Shown in pieces: positions 23,109-34,434 of a DNA stretch of 64,000 bases. Source of the DNA: Timema cristinae (Eukaryota > Arthropoda > Insecta > Phasmatodea > Timematidae); assembly GCA_039000515.1 (NCBI GenBank), contig JBCFYV010001001.1:9011873-9075872 (forward strand), given 5' to 3'. Below the pieces are notes generated by a model that made no database searches, was not told the DNA's origin, and saw nothing but the letters and a program-made list of their open reading frames with translations. Made by a program: the position numbers and the translations under genes. Each line of letters begins with the position of its first letter. Within the stretch, counting starts at the first letter, position 1.

Positions 23109-23860
23109 ACACATATTTGTTTTATAAAAATAATCTAGAAACACTCGAATCTAACATACAAACAATATAAATTATGTTAGTCTGTCTTTTGTACTAGGCT
23201 GTAAAAACATCAAGTTCTCAACGACACACCCACACAAAACAAATGACAACGCAAAGTCGTTATAACCACCCTTAAGGTCGTTAAAAAAACCAAGGATGTT
23301 TATTGTTTCACACTTTGGAATCGATTGCTCGCCTTTATCGTCAACTCTCATGTTTTTTTTTTGTTTTGTTTAATTTTATTCTTTGCGGAGACATTCTGGG
23401 GTAACGCTTCATTGACCAAGGTCATATGGCTTTGGGTAATCTTTTCCCTCCCTCCTTGTTTTATTACCTCTCCTTCCGCCTCCATCACGTTTCAAATATC
23501 CAAGAAGATACTTGTAATCCTTACTACACCCGGCGTGTCTCATTTACTTATGGGTATCGAGATCTTTGGAGTAAGTTTTAAGGATTTAGTCGAGTTGAAC
23601 GAGACTGTACTCATCTCGAAATATCTAAAACTCTATGGAATTGCTGGAAAGAATTTAAATATATACATTTTTAAGTGAAAAGTACTTACTGTATTGGGTA
23701 CATATTTTGAAATGGTATTTATAATTTGAGTATTTTTTGGAAAAACAGTAGTGAACAGGAGGCTTATAATAATTTATTATAGACCAGAGATGTTAAATTA
23801 AAAAGCCTAAGTGTTCACCAAATATTTGATTAAAAATATGTAAATTATTTTATAAAAATG
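23109..23860. other. Non-coding, one unassigned open frame
   Basis: Positions 23325-23678 are open for 117 codons on the plus strand, with two hydrophobic stretches near the N-terminus. No family, signal cleavage site or repeat relation was recognised, and the codon pattern is AT-driven. Probably not coding; a short membrane protein cannot be excluded. Confidence 0.2.
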
Positions 23861-23920
23861 TATTATTATTATTATTATTATTAAGCACCGCGTCTTACTA
23901 CCCGTTCGGGTTATACGCAT
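23861..23920 (-). mobile_element. Solo shared SINE tail with ATT repeat
   Basis: Only (att)n then gcaccgcgtcttactacccg and ttcgggttatacgc: the complement of the tail common to SINE-A and SINE-B, with no SINE body. This is either an extreme 5'-truncated SINE or the end of the LINE that supplied the tail. Confidence 0.75.
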
Positions 23921-24133
23921 TTTAAAAATGATCAGTCAGAAAATGATCACATTTCTTACTGTGATACCATTCTTATTTAGTAGATTTGTTCACTTTCCAA
24001 AAATGTTTTTTCATACTCTCTTACATGCAAGCGAATTTCTTAAAACTTTCTTCCTACTCCCGAAGGCTCAGTAGCTTGGTTCGCTAATGACAGCTGATGG
24101 TAAGTGTTAGAGATTACTAATCACACTTTTTTT

Positions 24134-24378
24134 TAGCAGTGCGTTTTACTACCCGTTCGTGTTATACGCCTATGTACTAATTAAACTAATTCGTTATGAA
24201 TTAGGAAGGTTTAGCTTAGAGGAAATGCACCTGCATTTGCGCGGAAGAAAAGTGGAAACTCATTTATGAAAAATCACCCTTAGTGCTCCAACCGGGATCA
24301 AACCCCGATCTCCCCGTCTTCGGAGTTTAAGTCCAACACGAGAGTAGCGCGTTTGATCATGCGGCCACCGTAGCGGTT
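24134..24378 (-). mobile_element. SINE-A, older subfamily
   Basis: Minus-strand head accgctacggtggccgcatg with A box of the ggccgc..tgatc type, B box ggtttgatcccggt, body, and tail cgtataacacgaacgggtag + taaaacgcactgct. It belongs to the same tRNA-Leu/Ser-like subfamily as the copies at 48.1 and 48.9 kb. Confidence 0.82.
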
Positions 24379-24478
24379 ATCAAACTAAATTAATGGCTCT
24401 CTTATTAAAGTCATATTTTCGTAGGAAGAAACTTTTCTGACAGCTAGATCTACTTTCACGTATTCATACTCAGAACAT

Positions 24479-24545
24479 GAGACATGCAGCTGTCATTTTT
24501 GATGAATACTAACAATACCTATAAAATAACACTATTAATATGACA
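24479..24545. repeat. Dispersed repeat fragment, copy 1 of 2
   Basis: acatgcagctgtcatttttg + atgaatactaacaatacctataaaataacact matches 28558-28612 (gatatgcagctgtcaatttg, attaatacctataaaatacc). It is about 60 bp of clear similarity with unknown boundaries, presumably from an unrecognised interspersed element. Confidence 0.5.
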
Positions 24546-25202
24546 AAAGGTCATCAATTTTGACTGAAAACCAATATATTTGTATTTCTAAAAGTTTCTT
24601 CCTTTGAATATGTGATTATGTATGATGTACATTGATCAGAAATATCGAATGGTTCTCGATTCCCTAAAAACTCTTCTTACAGCCATCCTTTTTAAGATTC
24701 AGAATAGTTTTAATAGGGGAATTTTTTTTAAATTTAAAAATGGATTTCAACTCAAACTTGTTGTGATAACAATTTTGTCTTCCTTGGAGGGGCTTTATAT
24801 TTTCTGTGAACTATTTCTTCTCCGTTCAACACGAACATGTTCCACTAGACGTGCTTTTTGCCATTGCTATTCAATTCTCGCGAACCTATACACTTTCTGC
24901 TGTTTAAAAGCTTTTGTTGTGTTCTTATTTTTTAAAAAAAAAAAGGTTAATCCAAGAATGAGGAAGTTGAGTAATAATCTGCTAGTAGAAGGAAAAAGAT
25001 AGCGGATTTTTTTTCAAACACAATAATAGAGAAACAAACCTCTTGTAGGCTTCCATGACACGTATCACTCTGAAAACTACTCGAGTCTTAGGCTATACTA
25101 GAATATTATATCGAGGTCTAAATAAATACACAAAATATATTATTGTTTAGTAGTAGGAATTTTACTGGCTATTTCAGCTAGTTTGAACTCATTTAACATG
25201 AG
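24546..25202. other. Non-coding
   Basis: AT-rich. A 126-codon plus-strand frame at 24622-25002 ends in a poly-lysine run caused by an A tract; no domain was recognised. Confidence 0.4.
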
Positions 25203-25212
25203 ATAATTAACA

Positions 25213-25473
25213 ATAATAATATAATATTTAGCACCGCGTCTTACTACCCGTTCGGGTTATACGCTTTAAGTACTAATTACATTAATGAATTTAGGAATTG
25301 GAAAGGTTTAATTAGAGGAAGGGAACCCGCATTTGCGTGGAGGGAGAGTGGAAAACCATTTAGAAAAAACCTCCCCCAGTTCACCCGACCGAGATTCGAA
25401 CCTCGATCTCCCCATCCTCAGCAGTCGAGCTCAACACAAGTGCGTTAGCCAACTACGCCACCGAGGCGGGTAT
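25213..25473 (-). mobile_element. SINE-A, full length, 10-bp target duplication
   Basis: Minus-strand head acccgcctcggtggcgtagt, B box ggttcgaatctcgg, complete body, and intact hairpin tail cgtataacccgaacgggtag + taagacgcggtgct. ataattaaca occurs at 25203-25212 and 25474-25483. Apart from a small gap in the spacer it is a near-consensus copy. Confidence 0.95.
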
Positions 25474-25663
25474 ATAATTAACACTAATACTATGTTTATC
25501 GTAATGTATTTTAGGTTATGTTTTTCTGCGTAGTCACAACATCTTTTATAACTTAATTTTGGAAGACATTTCCAAAGAAATTCATCACACCTTTCTTGGT
25601 GTACGTATTAAAGCTACATCTCATTTAATATTGTTTTGAGAAACGTTATTGCCTCTCTCTGCA

Positions 25664-25700
25664 AGTTGTGTGTGTGTGTGTGTGTGTGTGTGTTGTGTAT

Positions 25701-25743
<43 letters not shown>
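25664..25743. repeat. Compound (GT)n(TA)n microsatellite
   Basis: GT repeats (about 25667-25693) followed by a short junction and about 34 bp of TA repeat; more GT and GA follow to 25778. Confidence 0.92.
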
Positions 25744-25746
<3 letters not shown>

Positions 25747-25779
25747 GTGTGTGTATGTATGAAAGAGAGAGTGAGAGAT

Positions 25780-26129
25780 TTTTTATTTTATTTTTCAACA
25801 AAAGAATAAGATTATACACGAACTTTTAGCTTTGCAAAACCTTGGTAAATGTTTATGTTATATTTGGTAGTGCAGTGCAATATTAAGTTTTAATTTTATT
25901 CATATTCTCATTGAATTTAATTGCTATTATGGATAGTATATAAAGTTCATTTTGTATTCAAACTTGTATATTTTATTCCAATATTTTTGTATTTTCTGAT
26001 TTTATAATGTCCCACAATGTTTTTACCTTACAAATATTTAATCCAGATTCAAATTATATGGCGTATGAATTAGGATAGGTTAATACATTTTGTGTTTTAT
26101 ATTAATAAACTAAATAGTTGTCAACCTCT
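25780..26129. other. Non-coding, nothing recognised
   Basis: Very AT-rich, no gene or repeat match seen. Confidence 0.45.
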
Positions 26130-26325
26130 CCTGTACATCCGAATATCTACACTTATTGATCAGGAGTGAGTGAGATGTAGTTGAGGAGTAATGTACCCAC
26201 ATTTTCATAGAGGGATAGTGGGAAACATTTTAGAAAAATAACAATCAATACACCCAGATGAAATTAGAACTCCGATCTTCTCGTGATCAGAGAACCAGAC
26301 TGGGTGTGCTTGGCTTTAAGACCAC
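26130..26325 (-). mobile_element. SINE-A, eroded
   Basis: Plus-strand landmarks: gtaatgtacccacattttca, tagagggatagtgggaaaca, tacacccagatgaaattaga (B-box complement region) and cgatcttctcgtgatcagag, then agaccacatacc for the head. Confidence 0.6.
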
Positions 26326-27220
26326 ATACCAAATGATGGGGGTTCGTCACGTTTTCATATTACTAAAACTCCAAGGCTAACAGATTTAATAAAAAACAAT
26401 TTAATATTCATCATAGTTATTAGGTCATCAATCAAGCAATTGGTTCACATCAGCTTTACACTTTTGTCCATTCTGCGCCAAAGTTTTTACAGCTTTTTAC
26501 CTTATTCTGCTAACATCGTCCGTTAGTTTATTCATGTACTATAGTCTTGGTCTCTCTTTTGAATTTCTCCTGCATCTCCTTTATAATTATTTATTATCAT
26601 CGTCAAACTATCATGTCTCGATAATTGTCCTATCATGTCTCAATAATTGTCCTATCATGTTAATTCTTTTTTGCTGTATATCGCTCCAAAGTTTCCTTTC
26701 TTAATTTATTTTTATTTGCACTTCAGTATCTGATACCATCTCTATCATGATATTTGCAACATTATTCTCCAGAACCACATTTCAAATAATTTTGATCATT
26801 TACTTTCAGTTGCACCAATGGTCCATGTTTCACATACACAAAGCGCAACTCTTCAAACATAGGCATATGCCCTTAGGAACCTTTTATTTATTTCCACATT
26901 AAAGCTAGTCGAGGCTAGTAATGTCTTCTTGCTATGGAAAGCTTTCTTCGCTCGCGCTCTTCTTCACATAATTTAATATTACCTGTTTGAAAAAAGAGAG
27001 CTATTCTATAAATTAGAAAAATATAAAATCAAAATACTCAAATATTTTGGAAAATAACTGTTTAGTACAAATAAACAGATTACACGCAAATAAAATTAGC
27101 CTGCAAATATTTTGGTAATTCACCACACATATTGCCCTTACTATTCAAACTCTTTCCATGTGTGTGTTTTGTGCGTATTAGTTGTAAAAACAATGAACAG
27201 GCAATCCAATCAACACAACT
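26326..27220. other. Non-coding, with a short tandem duplication
   Basis: Mostly AT-rich. Positions 26610-26660 repeat tcatgtctcgataattgtcc + ta about twice. No gene recognised. Confidence 0.45.
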
Positions 27221-27565
27221 CAAGGTGCTCGCATGGGGCTTTGAACGTAATGAGCCCGTCAGGATGGGATATTTTGACACCTAGGAGGGCTAGTTGCCAT
27301 GCTAGGTTCTTTTTCACTTCTCTGCTCTTTTCTGGTTCGGTTGCAAGTTCAACTGGTTGCGTTCCTTTTACATTGAGAAGCATGGGTTGTCAAAAGTTTT
27401 GAAGGCTGCCGGAACTCAAATACATGCTCTCTTTTTTTATGTGTGCGTGAGTGAGGAGGGGAATTTCGATGAGGTGGGGGAGGTGTGGGGGCGGGGGGGG
27501 GTCAACTCTTCTAATGCAATGTTGCTGTGGAGGAGAAGGCAAAACGTATCATGGCTTTTCAATCA
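27221..27565. other. CpG/G-richer block, several short open frames
   Basis: GC-richer than its flanks, with a G run near 27493-27500. Short frames of 66-96 codons overlap on both strands without any recognisable domain. Possibly promoter-like or an ancient exon; no decision possible. Confidence 0.2.
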
Positions 27566-27679
27566 TTAATAAGAATGTTTATTACCTTCCATTTATTCAT
27601 ACAAGAGTATAAACTTTCTCATAAGCATTCTATTATTTTTTATGTTCAATGTTTTTACTACTCTTCTGAGATATATTCA

Positions 27680-27887
27680 CGTTTATCTCAATTAGCTAGG
27701 GATGAGGAAGGAAGACCTTTAGAAAAAAGAGTACCAGAATTTTCATAAAAAGGATAGGGGGAAATTTATGGAGAAAGAAACTCAAAATGCCTATCCAAAA
27801 CTTGAACCAGAACTGTCCGTCAACAGCGAATCAGACAGGACGAGATCGATGAACTTACCCATGTGCCTACTCTTGCGGGTGGGTTAT
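27680..27887 (-). mobile_element. SINE-A, eroded
   Basis: Plus-strand landmarks: agctagggatgaggaagga, cagaattttcataaaaagga, ccaaaacttgaaccagaact, ccgtcaacagcgaatcagac and tgcctactcttgcgggtggg. The order equals an inverted SINE-A, but identity is low. Confidence 0.5.
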
Positions 27888-28552
27888 TTTTAAAGGTGGA
27901 ATAGATGGAAAGTGAATCTAAGGCAAGTATTTTAGAAGTTGTATAACAAAGCGCTCTTTGGGCCAAAATAAGTGAATCATGCATGCCCCAGTAGGTACTT
28001 AAAGTTTAATTTGCTACACCTTGTAATCCTGACAGTTCTTGAATATTTATCATAGTCATCGAAGCATTTTACGAGAAACCTTTTAATTAAAAAAAAAAAA
28101 AAAATCCTAGTCAAATTCCACGATACTCATGACATATATTCAAGAGATGTTGAGATAATAATGTGTGGCAAATTAAACTAAAACGTAAGTACTGAAGCAA
28201 TACTTTAATCATTTAGATGTTTTGTAAAGAAACTCAACATTTAATCCCTTGGTAGTTTTCAACCAATCTCAAATTATTAACCTTCCCATGACAAGTATTG
28301 AGTAACTTCAGAATAATGGAGGGTAAAGCGTCCATGCACGGTAGGAAGGAATGACTGGAAGATCTCTCTTTCCTATCAAAATTCCACTATATAGTTACAT
28401 TCTGACAGGGAAAAAAGACCTTTCAGACCACCCTTACTGCTATGAACAGGGAACCAAACGTCGTATTGTACTGAAGTTACCCACGGCTTCCATCAGAAGA
28501 CGGTGTTATTTAAACCAGTTACACAATTTTACCACATTCATATGTCAAATAA

Positions 28553-28620
28553 TGTGATATGCAGCTGTCAATTTGGATATATATTATTAATACCTATAAA
28601 ATACCACTAATAATATAATA
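28553..28620. repeat. Dispersed repeat fragment, copy 2 of 2
   Basis: tgatatgcagctgtcaattt and attaatacctataaaatacc + actaataat match the 24.5-kb fragment in the same orientation. Confidence 0.5.
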
Positions 28621-28898
28621 AAATAATTTTGGTTGTGGAATATTTTCTCATAAAGGGTCTTTCTATGAAAAAGGAACTTTACCTCAATACCACACTGTCA
28701 TACATATGGTAATCGCTTTGCTTCTGAAACAGACAACAGGGTTGGAACTGGTCACCTTTATTTGTCAGCCAAAGAACTTCCTCTCAATGAACATGGTGTG
28801 ACTAATTGCATTTATTCCAGTCAGTATTTTCAAATAAACCAACTTCTGGGTCATTAAACTGTTGCGTAACCCTCTTCATTGGCCGAACGGTCTAAAGG

Positions 28899-29314
28899 AG
28901 GGTGGTCCAACGTTTTTCATCAAAAGGGACGAATCTGAAAATTTAAGTTTGGACCACGGGCCTATTTTATATTTAGTAATCCAATCATAATAATGTAGGT
29001 CTACAAATAATACCTAAACAATACTCTCGATACTTTTGTTTACATTGTTTTTATTGTTGGTAAAATCTTTGAAATTTTACTACCAAAAAAGTTTAAGAAT
29101 CTCCCAAAAACGTATTATGAAATATGAGCGTACACAACATATTAATAAAATAAAATTCACTAATCAAATAAATGAATGATAAAATACAATCACGACCTTT
29201 TTAAATACACATTTTTTATTTTAATTATTAGCTATTTAACAACTATAACTCGGGGTTTCCATTTAATTTTCCTCCAGGATACTATGAAGGCAAAACCACC
29301 ATTTGGACCACAGT
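28899..29314. mobile_element. hAT-like non-autonomous element with direct flanks
   Basis: A 10-bp direct repeat, ggtctaaagg, stands at 28889-28898 and 29315-29324, compatible with an 8-bp hAT duplication. The ends share gtggtccaa in inverted orientation (agggtggtccaacg on the left, ttggaccacag on the right). The interior is AT-rich with no transposase. Confidence 0.65.
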
Positions 29315-29324
29315 GGTCTAAAGG

Positions 29325-29660
29325 TGCGCATTCATTTGAGCATTTTACTCCAAATGAACAAAACAAGTCAAATACCCCTAACGAGCGCGAACAAATGACA
29401 CGTCCAAAAACTCCGGGCTGTTGGCTGGTGCTCGCCTTGTTCCCGTCAATTTCGCCGCGTACAGGACAAGTACTTTAACTCAGTCTCAACATGGAGTTGA
29501 TAGAGGCAGCAGGGCAGGGTTTTTCCCGTGCTGTGTGCATTAACTAAAAAAAGAGAAAAAGGGGATCAGGAAAATGTGGTGGAGGCGGCTTTATTGTAGG
29601 CGGTAAAATACTGCACTGATAAGGGGATTGGACGAAGGACATTTCGAAATTTCCATGAAT
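29325..29660. other. CpG-richer block
   Basis: Includes acgagcgcgaacaaatg and ttcgccgcgtacagg and is clearly less AT-rich than its neighbours. A 100-codon frame (29176-29478) starts inside the upstream hAT-like element and is not credible as a gene. Promoter-like composition only. Confidence 0.25.
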
Positions 29661-29706
29661 GTCAGGTCGTTTCATTGCTTTAATCTTTTTACAATTAACT
29701 AGTTAG

Positions 29707-29959
29707 CTACCCGCCTCGGTGGCGTAGTTAGCTAACGCATTAGTTTCGTGTTGAGTTCGACTGCTGAGGTCGGGTAGATCGAGGTTCAAATCTCACTTGG
29801 ATGAACTGGGTTTTTTTTCTTAAATGGTTTTCCACTCTCCCTCAACGCAAATGTGGGTTCACTTCTTCTAAATTCAACCTTCCCTATTCCTAACCCATTA
29901 GCGTACTTAATACAAAGTTGTATGGCTCGAATGGGTAGTAAGACGCAGTACTAAATCAA
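29707..29959 (+). mobile_element. SINE-A, full length, target duplication
   Basis: Head acccgcctcggtggcgtagt, spacer ttcgtgttgagttcgactgc, B box ggttcaaatctcac, full body, tail with ggctcgaatgggtagtaaga + cgcagtact. Flanks taactagttag (29696-29706) and taactagatag (29960-29970) agree at 10 of 11. The tail hairpin keeps pairing through G-U wobbles (ctcg/tggg). Confidence 0.93.
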
Positions 29960-30085
29960 TAACTAGATAGTTAAAGCCATTACAAGAACATTTAAATATA
30001 CCAACGTTTATTGTATTTACACGTGGTTTTATGACCTGACTAATTTTTTATGTATTTAATTCTGTGTTTGATGTAATTAAAAATT

Positions 30086-30283
30086 TCCAAAAAAAGGGGG
30101 GGGGGGGAAATCAAATGAAACCAAAACAGACTAAAAATTAAACTCAGATCACGTAAGAAACTTTTTGAAAGGTTTTTTTTCTTGTTATTACGTCGGATCT
30201 ACGTGTCGATAGCTATAAAACATTATACAATAATGAGATCATTATAGGGTTAATAATTGTATCAGTTACTGGTATATTCGTCA

Positions 30284-30326
<43 letters not shown>

Positions 30327-30448
30327 TATATATATATATATATATATAGATTCAATCAGTTTACTCACGATTTGCAATGCTTGGGTCATAAAGTTTGCCA
30401 AACCTATGCTCTAGCTGTGTTTTTTTTTTTTTTTTTTTTTTTTTTTTT
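30086..30448. repeat. Cluster of simple repeats: G run, (TA)n, poly-T
   Basis: A G run at about 30097-30106, TA repeats at 30286-30348 with a central aatattaat, and 29 consecutive T at 30420-30448. The minus-strand 62-codon frame here is IYIYIY repeat translation. Confidence 0.9.
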
Positions 30449-32334
30449 CAAATTCTCCATCAATGAACCATTCATAAATCTGGCCCTTTCATGAGGGTTA
30501 GCCATAAGGTCAATATTTTTCTACCCACCCGATAGTTTACGAGTTCGTGCCGTGCAAATCCACGTCACGCAGCAAGCAAGGCGGTCAAAGGAAGGAAGGT
30601 TTGTTGAGAAAACAAGAAGGAGATTTGACCAGTCAAGGGGGGGGGGGGGCGCATGTGGAGAAACTCCTGCTTAATAATTACAAGGTTCGCTTGTCACATT
30701 TTCACAAGAGGTAGTTGTAGTAGTTTCATGCTTTGCGCCGCTGACCTTTAGGTAACGGGGATCCTAGATCACATACTTTAATATCACAAACTAGTTTACG
30801 AAAAAAAAAAACCTTTCAGTTAGTTTTTAAGTTTGGTAGACCCGCCCATAATTAAAAATTACTCACATTTGGATACCCAGTTTTTTTCAAGTAATTTAGA
30901 AATAAAATAAAACGATGTTTTTCATATTAAACCTTTTCAGTATATTGTGTATTATTTTACTGTATAATTAAAGTATAGATACATTTAGATATGATAAAAA
31001 AATATTAAGAAACTTGTTCCTTAACAACTATTAAAAATGGTTTTCCAGTTTGAATTCAAATTATCATTGAATCTAATTTTAAAATTGAAACCAATCATAG
31101 TTTAGAATTGAACCTTTTGTCCTTTGTTTATTATTACTTACAAATACGATACTGAAGGAACCAAGGTGTCGCAAAATATATTAACGCATCCAAAAAAAAT
31201 TTATAAATATGTCACGACATGTTTTCCCCTTGCACGAAACACAAACTTGTCTACAGTAGATTAATGGTTGGTGCCTTATTTCAAACAACCTGAAGAAAGG
31301 GTGCACCCCTCCCCTTCTACATTCTATCCCCAATCACCCTACTCCCCTCCACTTACACCCATAGTCAACCACAATAACAAAACTTATAGGGCCCAATAAT
31401 GCAACACTGATACATAAGTCTTTCTCACATATTTTATCTTTGGTCGTGACATAAAATAATACTGGCAATAGCTACTGTAGTTTGTTCTTTATTGAACGAT
31501 TCTCAAAAGACAAGTCAGTACATCAACACCTATCGAACCCACACAAGCATATGCGCTCGCTTTGAGTTTGAAAATAAATATATATCAATGCGCCTCCCAT
31601 CTAGATGTAGCGATATTCTACTTCTCGTTTGCATACATTTAATATCGAGACAAGAATTTGTACGCAGATTCTTTTGAATAGTTGTATGCTTAAAATTTAG
31701 TTTTGTGTTGTTATTAATTATATCTATTATATTAAATATGGTGCTTCTACCAGAAGTTTGTGTCATCTCTAATAATATTATTTCTACCATCGCGTCATAT
31801 ACTTCTAAAATAGTAGCTGTATTAATTTTTTATATTTATAGGAAATAATTTCTACCCCTTCTTCTCTACCCTCTTGGTGCTGCTTTGTGGAGTTGAAAAT
31901 ATAGTTTCCAGATTTAGAGCCAAGAGTAAGAACCACTACTCTATCAATAATTATTAAAAGATGAATTAAATTTACCTTACAATTTTCATAATTAAGGGCC
32001 TTTTAGAAAATACATACAACTTTTCTTTCAGATAAGGGCCTTCTTATGAAAATTTGACCGTTTATTGCGGTTGGCGTGGCTGCTTACCTTAAGTATAAAC
32101 ATGTATGGTTTTAACTGACGTGATCACTCTAAATATTGTATTAATATATTTTAATTTTGTGAACGGATTTATTTGATAAGGCATTCTATAGTTAAATTAT
32201 TTATTTAAGGTATTTAACGTGCACTTTCTGAACCCATTGATTATATCAGCACATGATCATTTTTATGAGCGAGAACTAAAGGATTTACCAATTTGGCCAG
32301 GAAAGGTATTTTCATATAATTTTAAGGGTTATTT
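30449..32334. other. Non-coding, nothing firmly recognised
   Basis: AT-rich. It holds a G tract at 30639-30649, and a short pair aagggccttttagaaaatac / gataagggccttcttatg near 31990-32050 suggesting a small repeat. No gene recognised. Confidence 0.4.
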
Positions 32335-32480
32335 TACTTGCCACAATCGACATGGGCCCAATGGTTTTACTTTCCCTCCGAAGGAAGTTGTGCTACGGAT
32401 TTGTATCACTCGAGACCCCGGTTGAGTTTAGACCCACGAATATCGGGTCGTGAGTCGAGTACTTTACCCCAAGACCTTTT
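32335..32480 (-). mobile_element. SINE-C copy 1, tRNA-like
   Basis: Minus strand: ggtcttggggtaaagtactc (A-box-like), acccgatattcgtgggtcta (B-box region), then ggggtctcgag and aaatccgtagcacaac, ending cccatgtcgattgtggcaag. It matches 38352-38500 in both the tRNA-like head and the 3' unique part, but carries about 40 nt between gtagcaca and tgt(c)gattgtgg that the other copy lacks. Confidence 0.7.
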
Positions 32481-33084
32481 AGTCTACTGTATTGTTAAAC
32501 AACAGGACATATATATGTAATTAGGATTATGTCTACAGTACCTATTTACTATCCAGTTATGTAAATCCTTTAGAGTATATAGCGTAGTATTTTACCACAT
32601 ATATTTCAAAATACAACGACAAGCTACCATTAACACAAAATATATCTTTAAAATATTTTCTCTGAAATAAAAACATTACTATAGTTATTTTCAAATGAAA
32701 TGCTTAAGCACTATTACTTGATATCACCAAGTTGGTTCATCTTATTTTAGAAATACAAAATTTAGAAGTTGAGTGTTAAGTAAAGTAACCTCACCAACAT
32801 TAATCTTCAAATTTACATTGTAGGATGTTTGTTGTTTAAAACATTCACTTAATTAAATTGTCGATTTATGTTACTTTATAACATTGTGTTTTTCTTTAGA
32901 ATTTGATTTCTTTTTACTTGAAAATTAACTCTACACTGATGTGATTAGGCCTATAAAAACCTAGTGCTTGGGGGGATTTTTTATGAAGCTAAAAAAAAAG
33001 TTCAGCATTTATTTTGCAAAAAAACAAACACACCTTTATAGTTTTTGTAAAGCAATGCGCGAAGTGGCAATGCTTCTCACGAAT
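32481..33084. other. Non-coding, nothing recognised
   Basis: AT-rich spacer without shared repeats. Confidence 0.45.
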
Positions 33085-33410
33085 CTAAGCCAAAATTAAA
33101 CGATTGGTATCCTCGAAAGGTTTAGTCTTTCCTCCGTTCCTCGCCAAAAGCGTGCCCCTGGTGAGATGTTCTGCCAAAAACTCGTCCCGTTTCGTTTCAG
33201 ATGTTAGGAGTTTTTGGATTCTTCTCTCTCTTCCTAGTCTTGGTGGGCGGGGAGGGACGGGAAGGGGGATGAACAAAGAGCCAGTCAGTCGGACGGCAAC
33301 GCACGCAAGAGAACACACTTGAGCCACACGCACCCACGCATCATTCGTGTGTACGTGAGCCCGCGCGCTGAAGAGAGTGCCGCGCTGCACATCTCAATTA
33401 TTTTTGTTTG
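33085..33410. promoter_or_regulatory. CpG-rich, GC-box-containing block
   Basis: The most promoter-like stretch of the window: a GC box (gtgggcggggagggacggga at about 33242), many CpG (cacgcaagag, gtgagcccgcgcgctgaag) and several short frames open on both strands, in a strongly AT-rich setting. Animal CpG-rich promoters look like this, but no transcript or coding exon can be tied to it and orientation is unknown. Confidence 0.35.
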
Positions 33411-33807
33411 TGCAACCTCACCTTACCACCTCTTGTACACGGTGTCAATGTATGTATTGTCCTTTTGTCTTCGGGGGCCATTCACTACTTGGCAGGATTA
33501 TTTTATTTGTATTTTTTCTCTCTCTCTCTCTTCCCCTCCTCCCCTTCGCCTTTCTTTAATCATCCTTTTCTAATTCTGTATTGTTGTGAATTCGCGTCCC
33601 ACTGCGATGTTTGATGGTTTAAAAGAAAAACTAAAATCAAGAATGCAAAAAGTTTCTAAGATGCAACTGTTTAATTTGGTGTTTGATAAAACAAATGTGA
33701 GGGTTATAAAAGTACGTTTTGATTTATCCATCGCGTAACAACTAGATCTTAAATGCTGCACATTCCTTATGTTCTATTCGACTCATTTATTATTTCTAAT
33801 AATGCTC
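33411..33807. other. Non-coding with CT tract
   Basis: Pyrimidine-rich stretch at 33516-33545 (ctctctctctcttcccctcc), then AT-rich sequence. Overlapping short frames have no recognisable product. Confidence 0.45.
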
Positions 33808-33933
33808 ATGCCAGGCCTCCACCGTGGTTCGGATTCCACGTTAAACTGTAGGTCCTTCATTTCATCTCACAATCACCCTACCATTACACATTAGCGTAAG
33901 TGCGTTTAACACTAAAGGGTAGTAAGACAAGGT

Positions 33934-33976
<43 letters not shown>
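33808..33976 (+). mobile_element. SINE-B, 5'-truncated, long AAT tail
   Basis: Starts at atgccaggcctccaccgtgg, keeps the 3' half of SINE-B, has a decayed hairpin (aacactaaagggtagtaaga) and ends in about 40 bp of aat repeat (33936-33976). The tRNA head is absent. Confidence 0.9.
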
Positions 33977-33983
<7 letters not shown>

Positions 33984-34282
33984 CATGATAATTTGTCAAT
34001 TCGTCTGTCTCTCTAGATATTCGTCCCGCGACAACTGTCAAACGCCTGAACCCATTTTAACGAGCGTTTGTATGGACGTTCTTTGAACCTAGGTCAAACC
34101 ATGTGTGTAAGACCTACAGTGTTTTTCAATAGGGATGTCAATTTCATTAAGGGGGTTGCTCTAAATGTTTTAAATTTCAAAACTTATCACAAGTGGTTTG
34201 AATTTTAAATTATAATCATTGAGTTAGGTACCTATGTAGTATTTTATAAAAATATTGACATATATTGTGAGATTGACGTCAC
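33977..34282. other. Non-coding, nothing recognised
   Basis: AT-rich spacer between a SINE-B and a TTAA-family fragment. Confidence 0.45.
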
Positions 34283-34434
34283 ACTCCTGACAGATATTCA
34301 ACCAATGTTCATATCATCATGTGAAGAAAATTAAACTCTTATGTTTCTATTTGCGCAGTTATTGATTCATTTTGACCACAAAATGTTTTGCTATAATGTT
34401 GTTGTTTTTCGCGTTCCCTTCACTCGCACCTTAA
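34283..34434 (+). mobile_element. TTAA foldback element, right-arm fragment
   Basis: Contains gacagatattcaaccaatgt, atcatcatgtgaagaaaatt, aaactcttatgtttctattt and terminates cactcgcacc followed by TTAA (34431-34434). This is the right arm of the family best seen at 50472-50840; the left arm is missing. Confidence 0.7.

Noticed and set aside
23325..23678. 117-codon plus-strand ORF with hydrophobic N-terminus
   Set aside because: Hydrophobicity follows from T-rich sequence; no support beyond openness.
24622..25002. 126-codon plus-strand ORF
   Set aside because: AT-driven composition and a poly-A-derived lysine run; no domain or repeat relationship.
28870..28900. tRNA-Leu-like ggccgaacggtctaaagg as a tRNA relic
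   Set aside because: No B box at the right distance because the hAT-like element begins there; the ggtctaaagg is better explained as its target flank.
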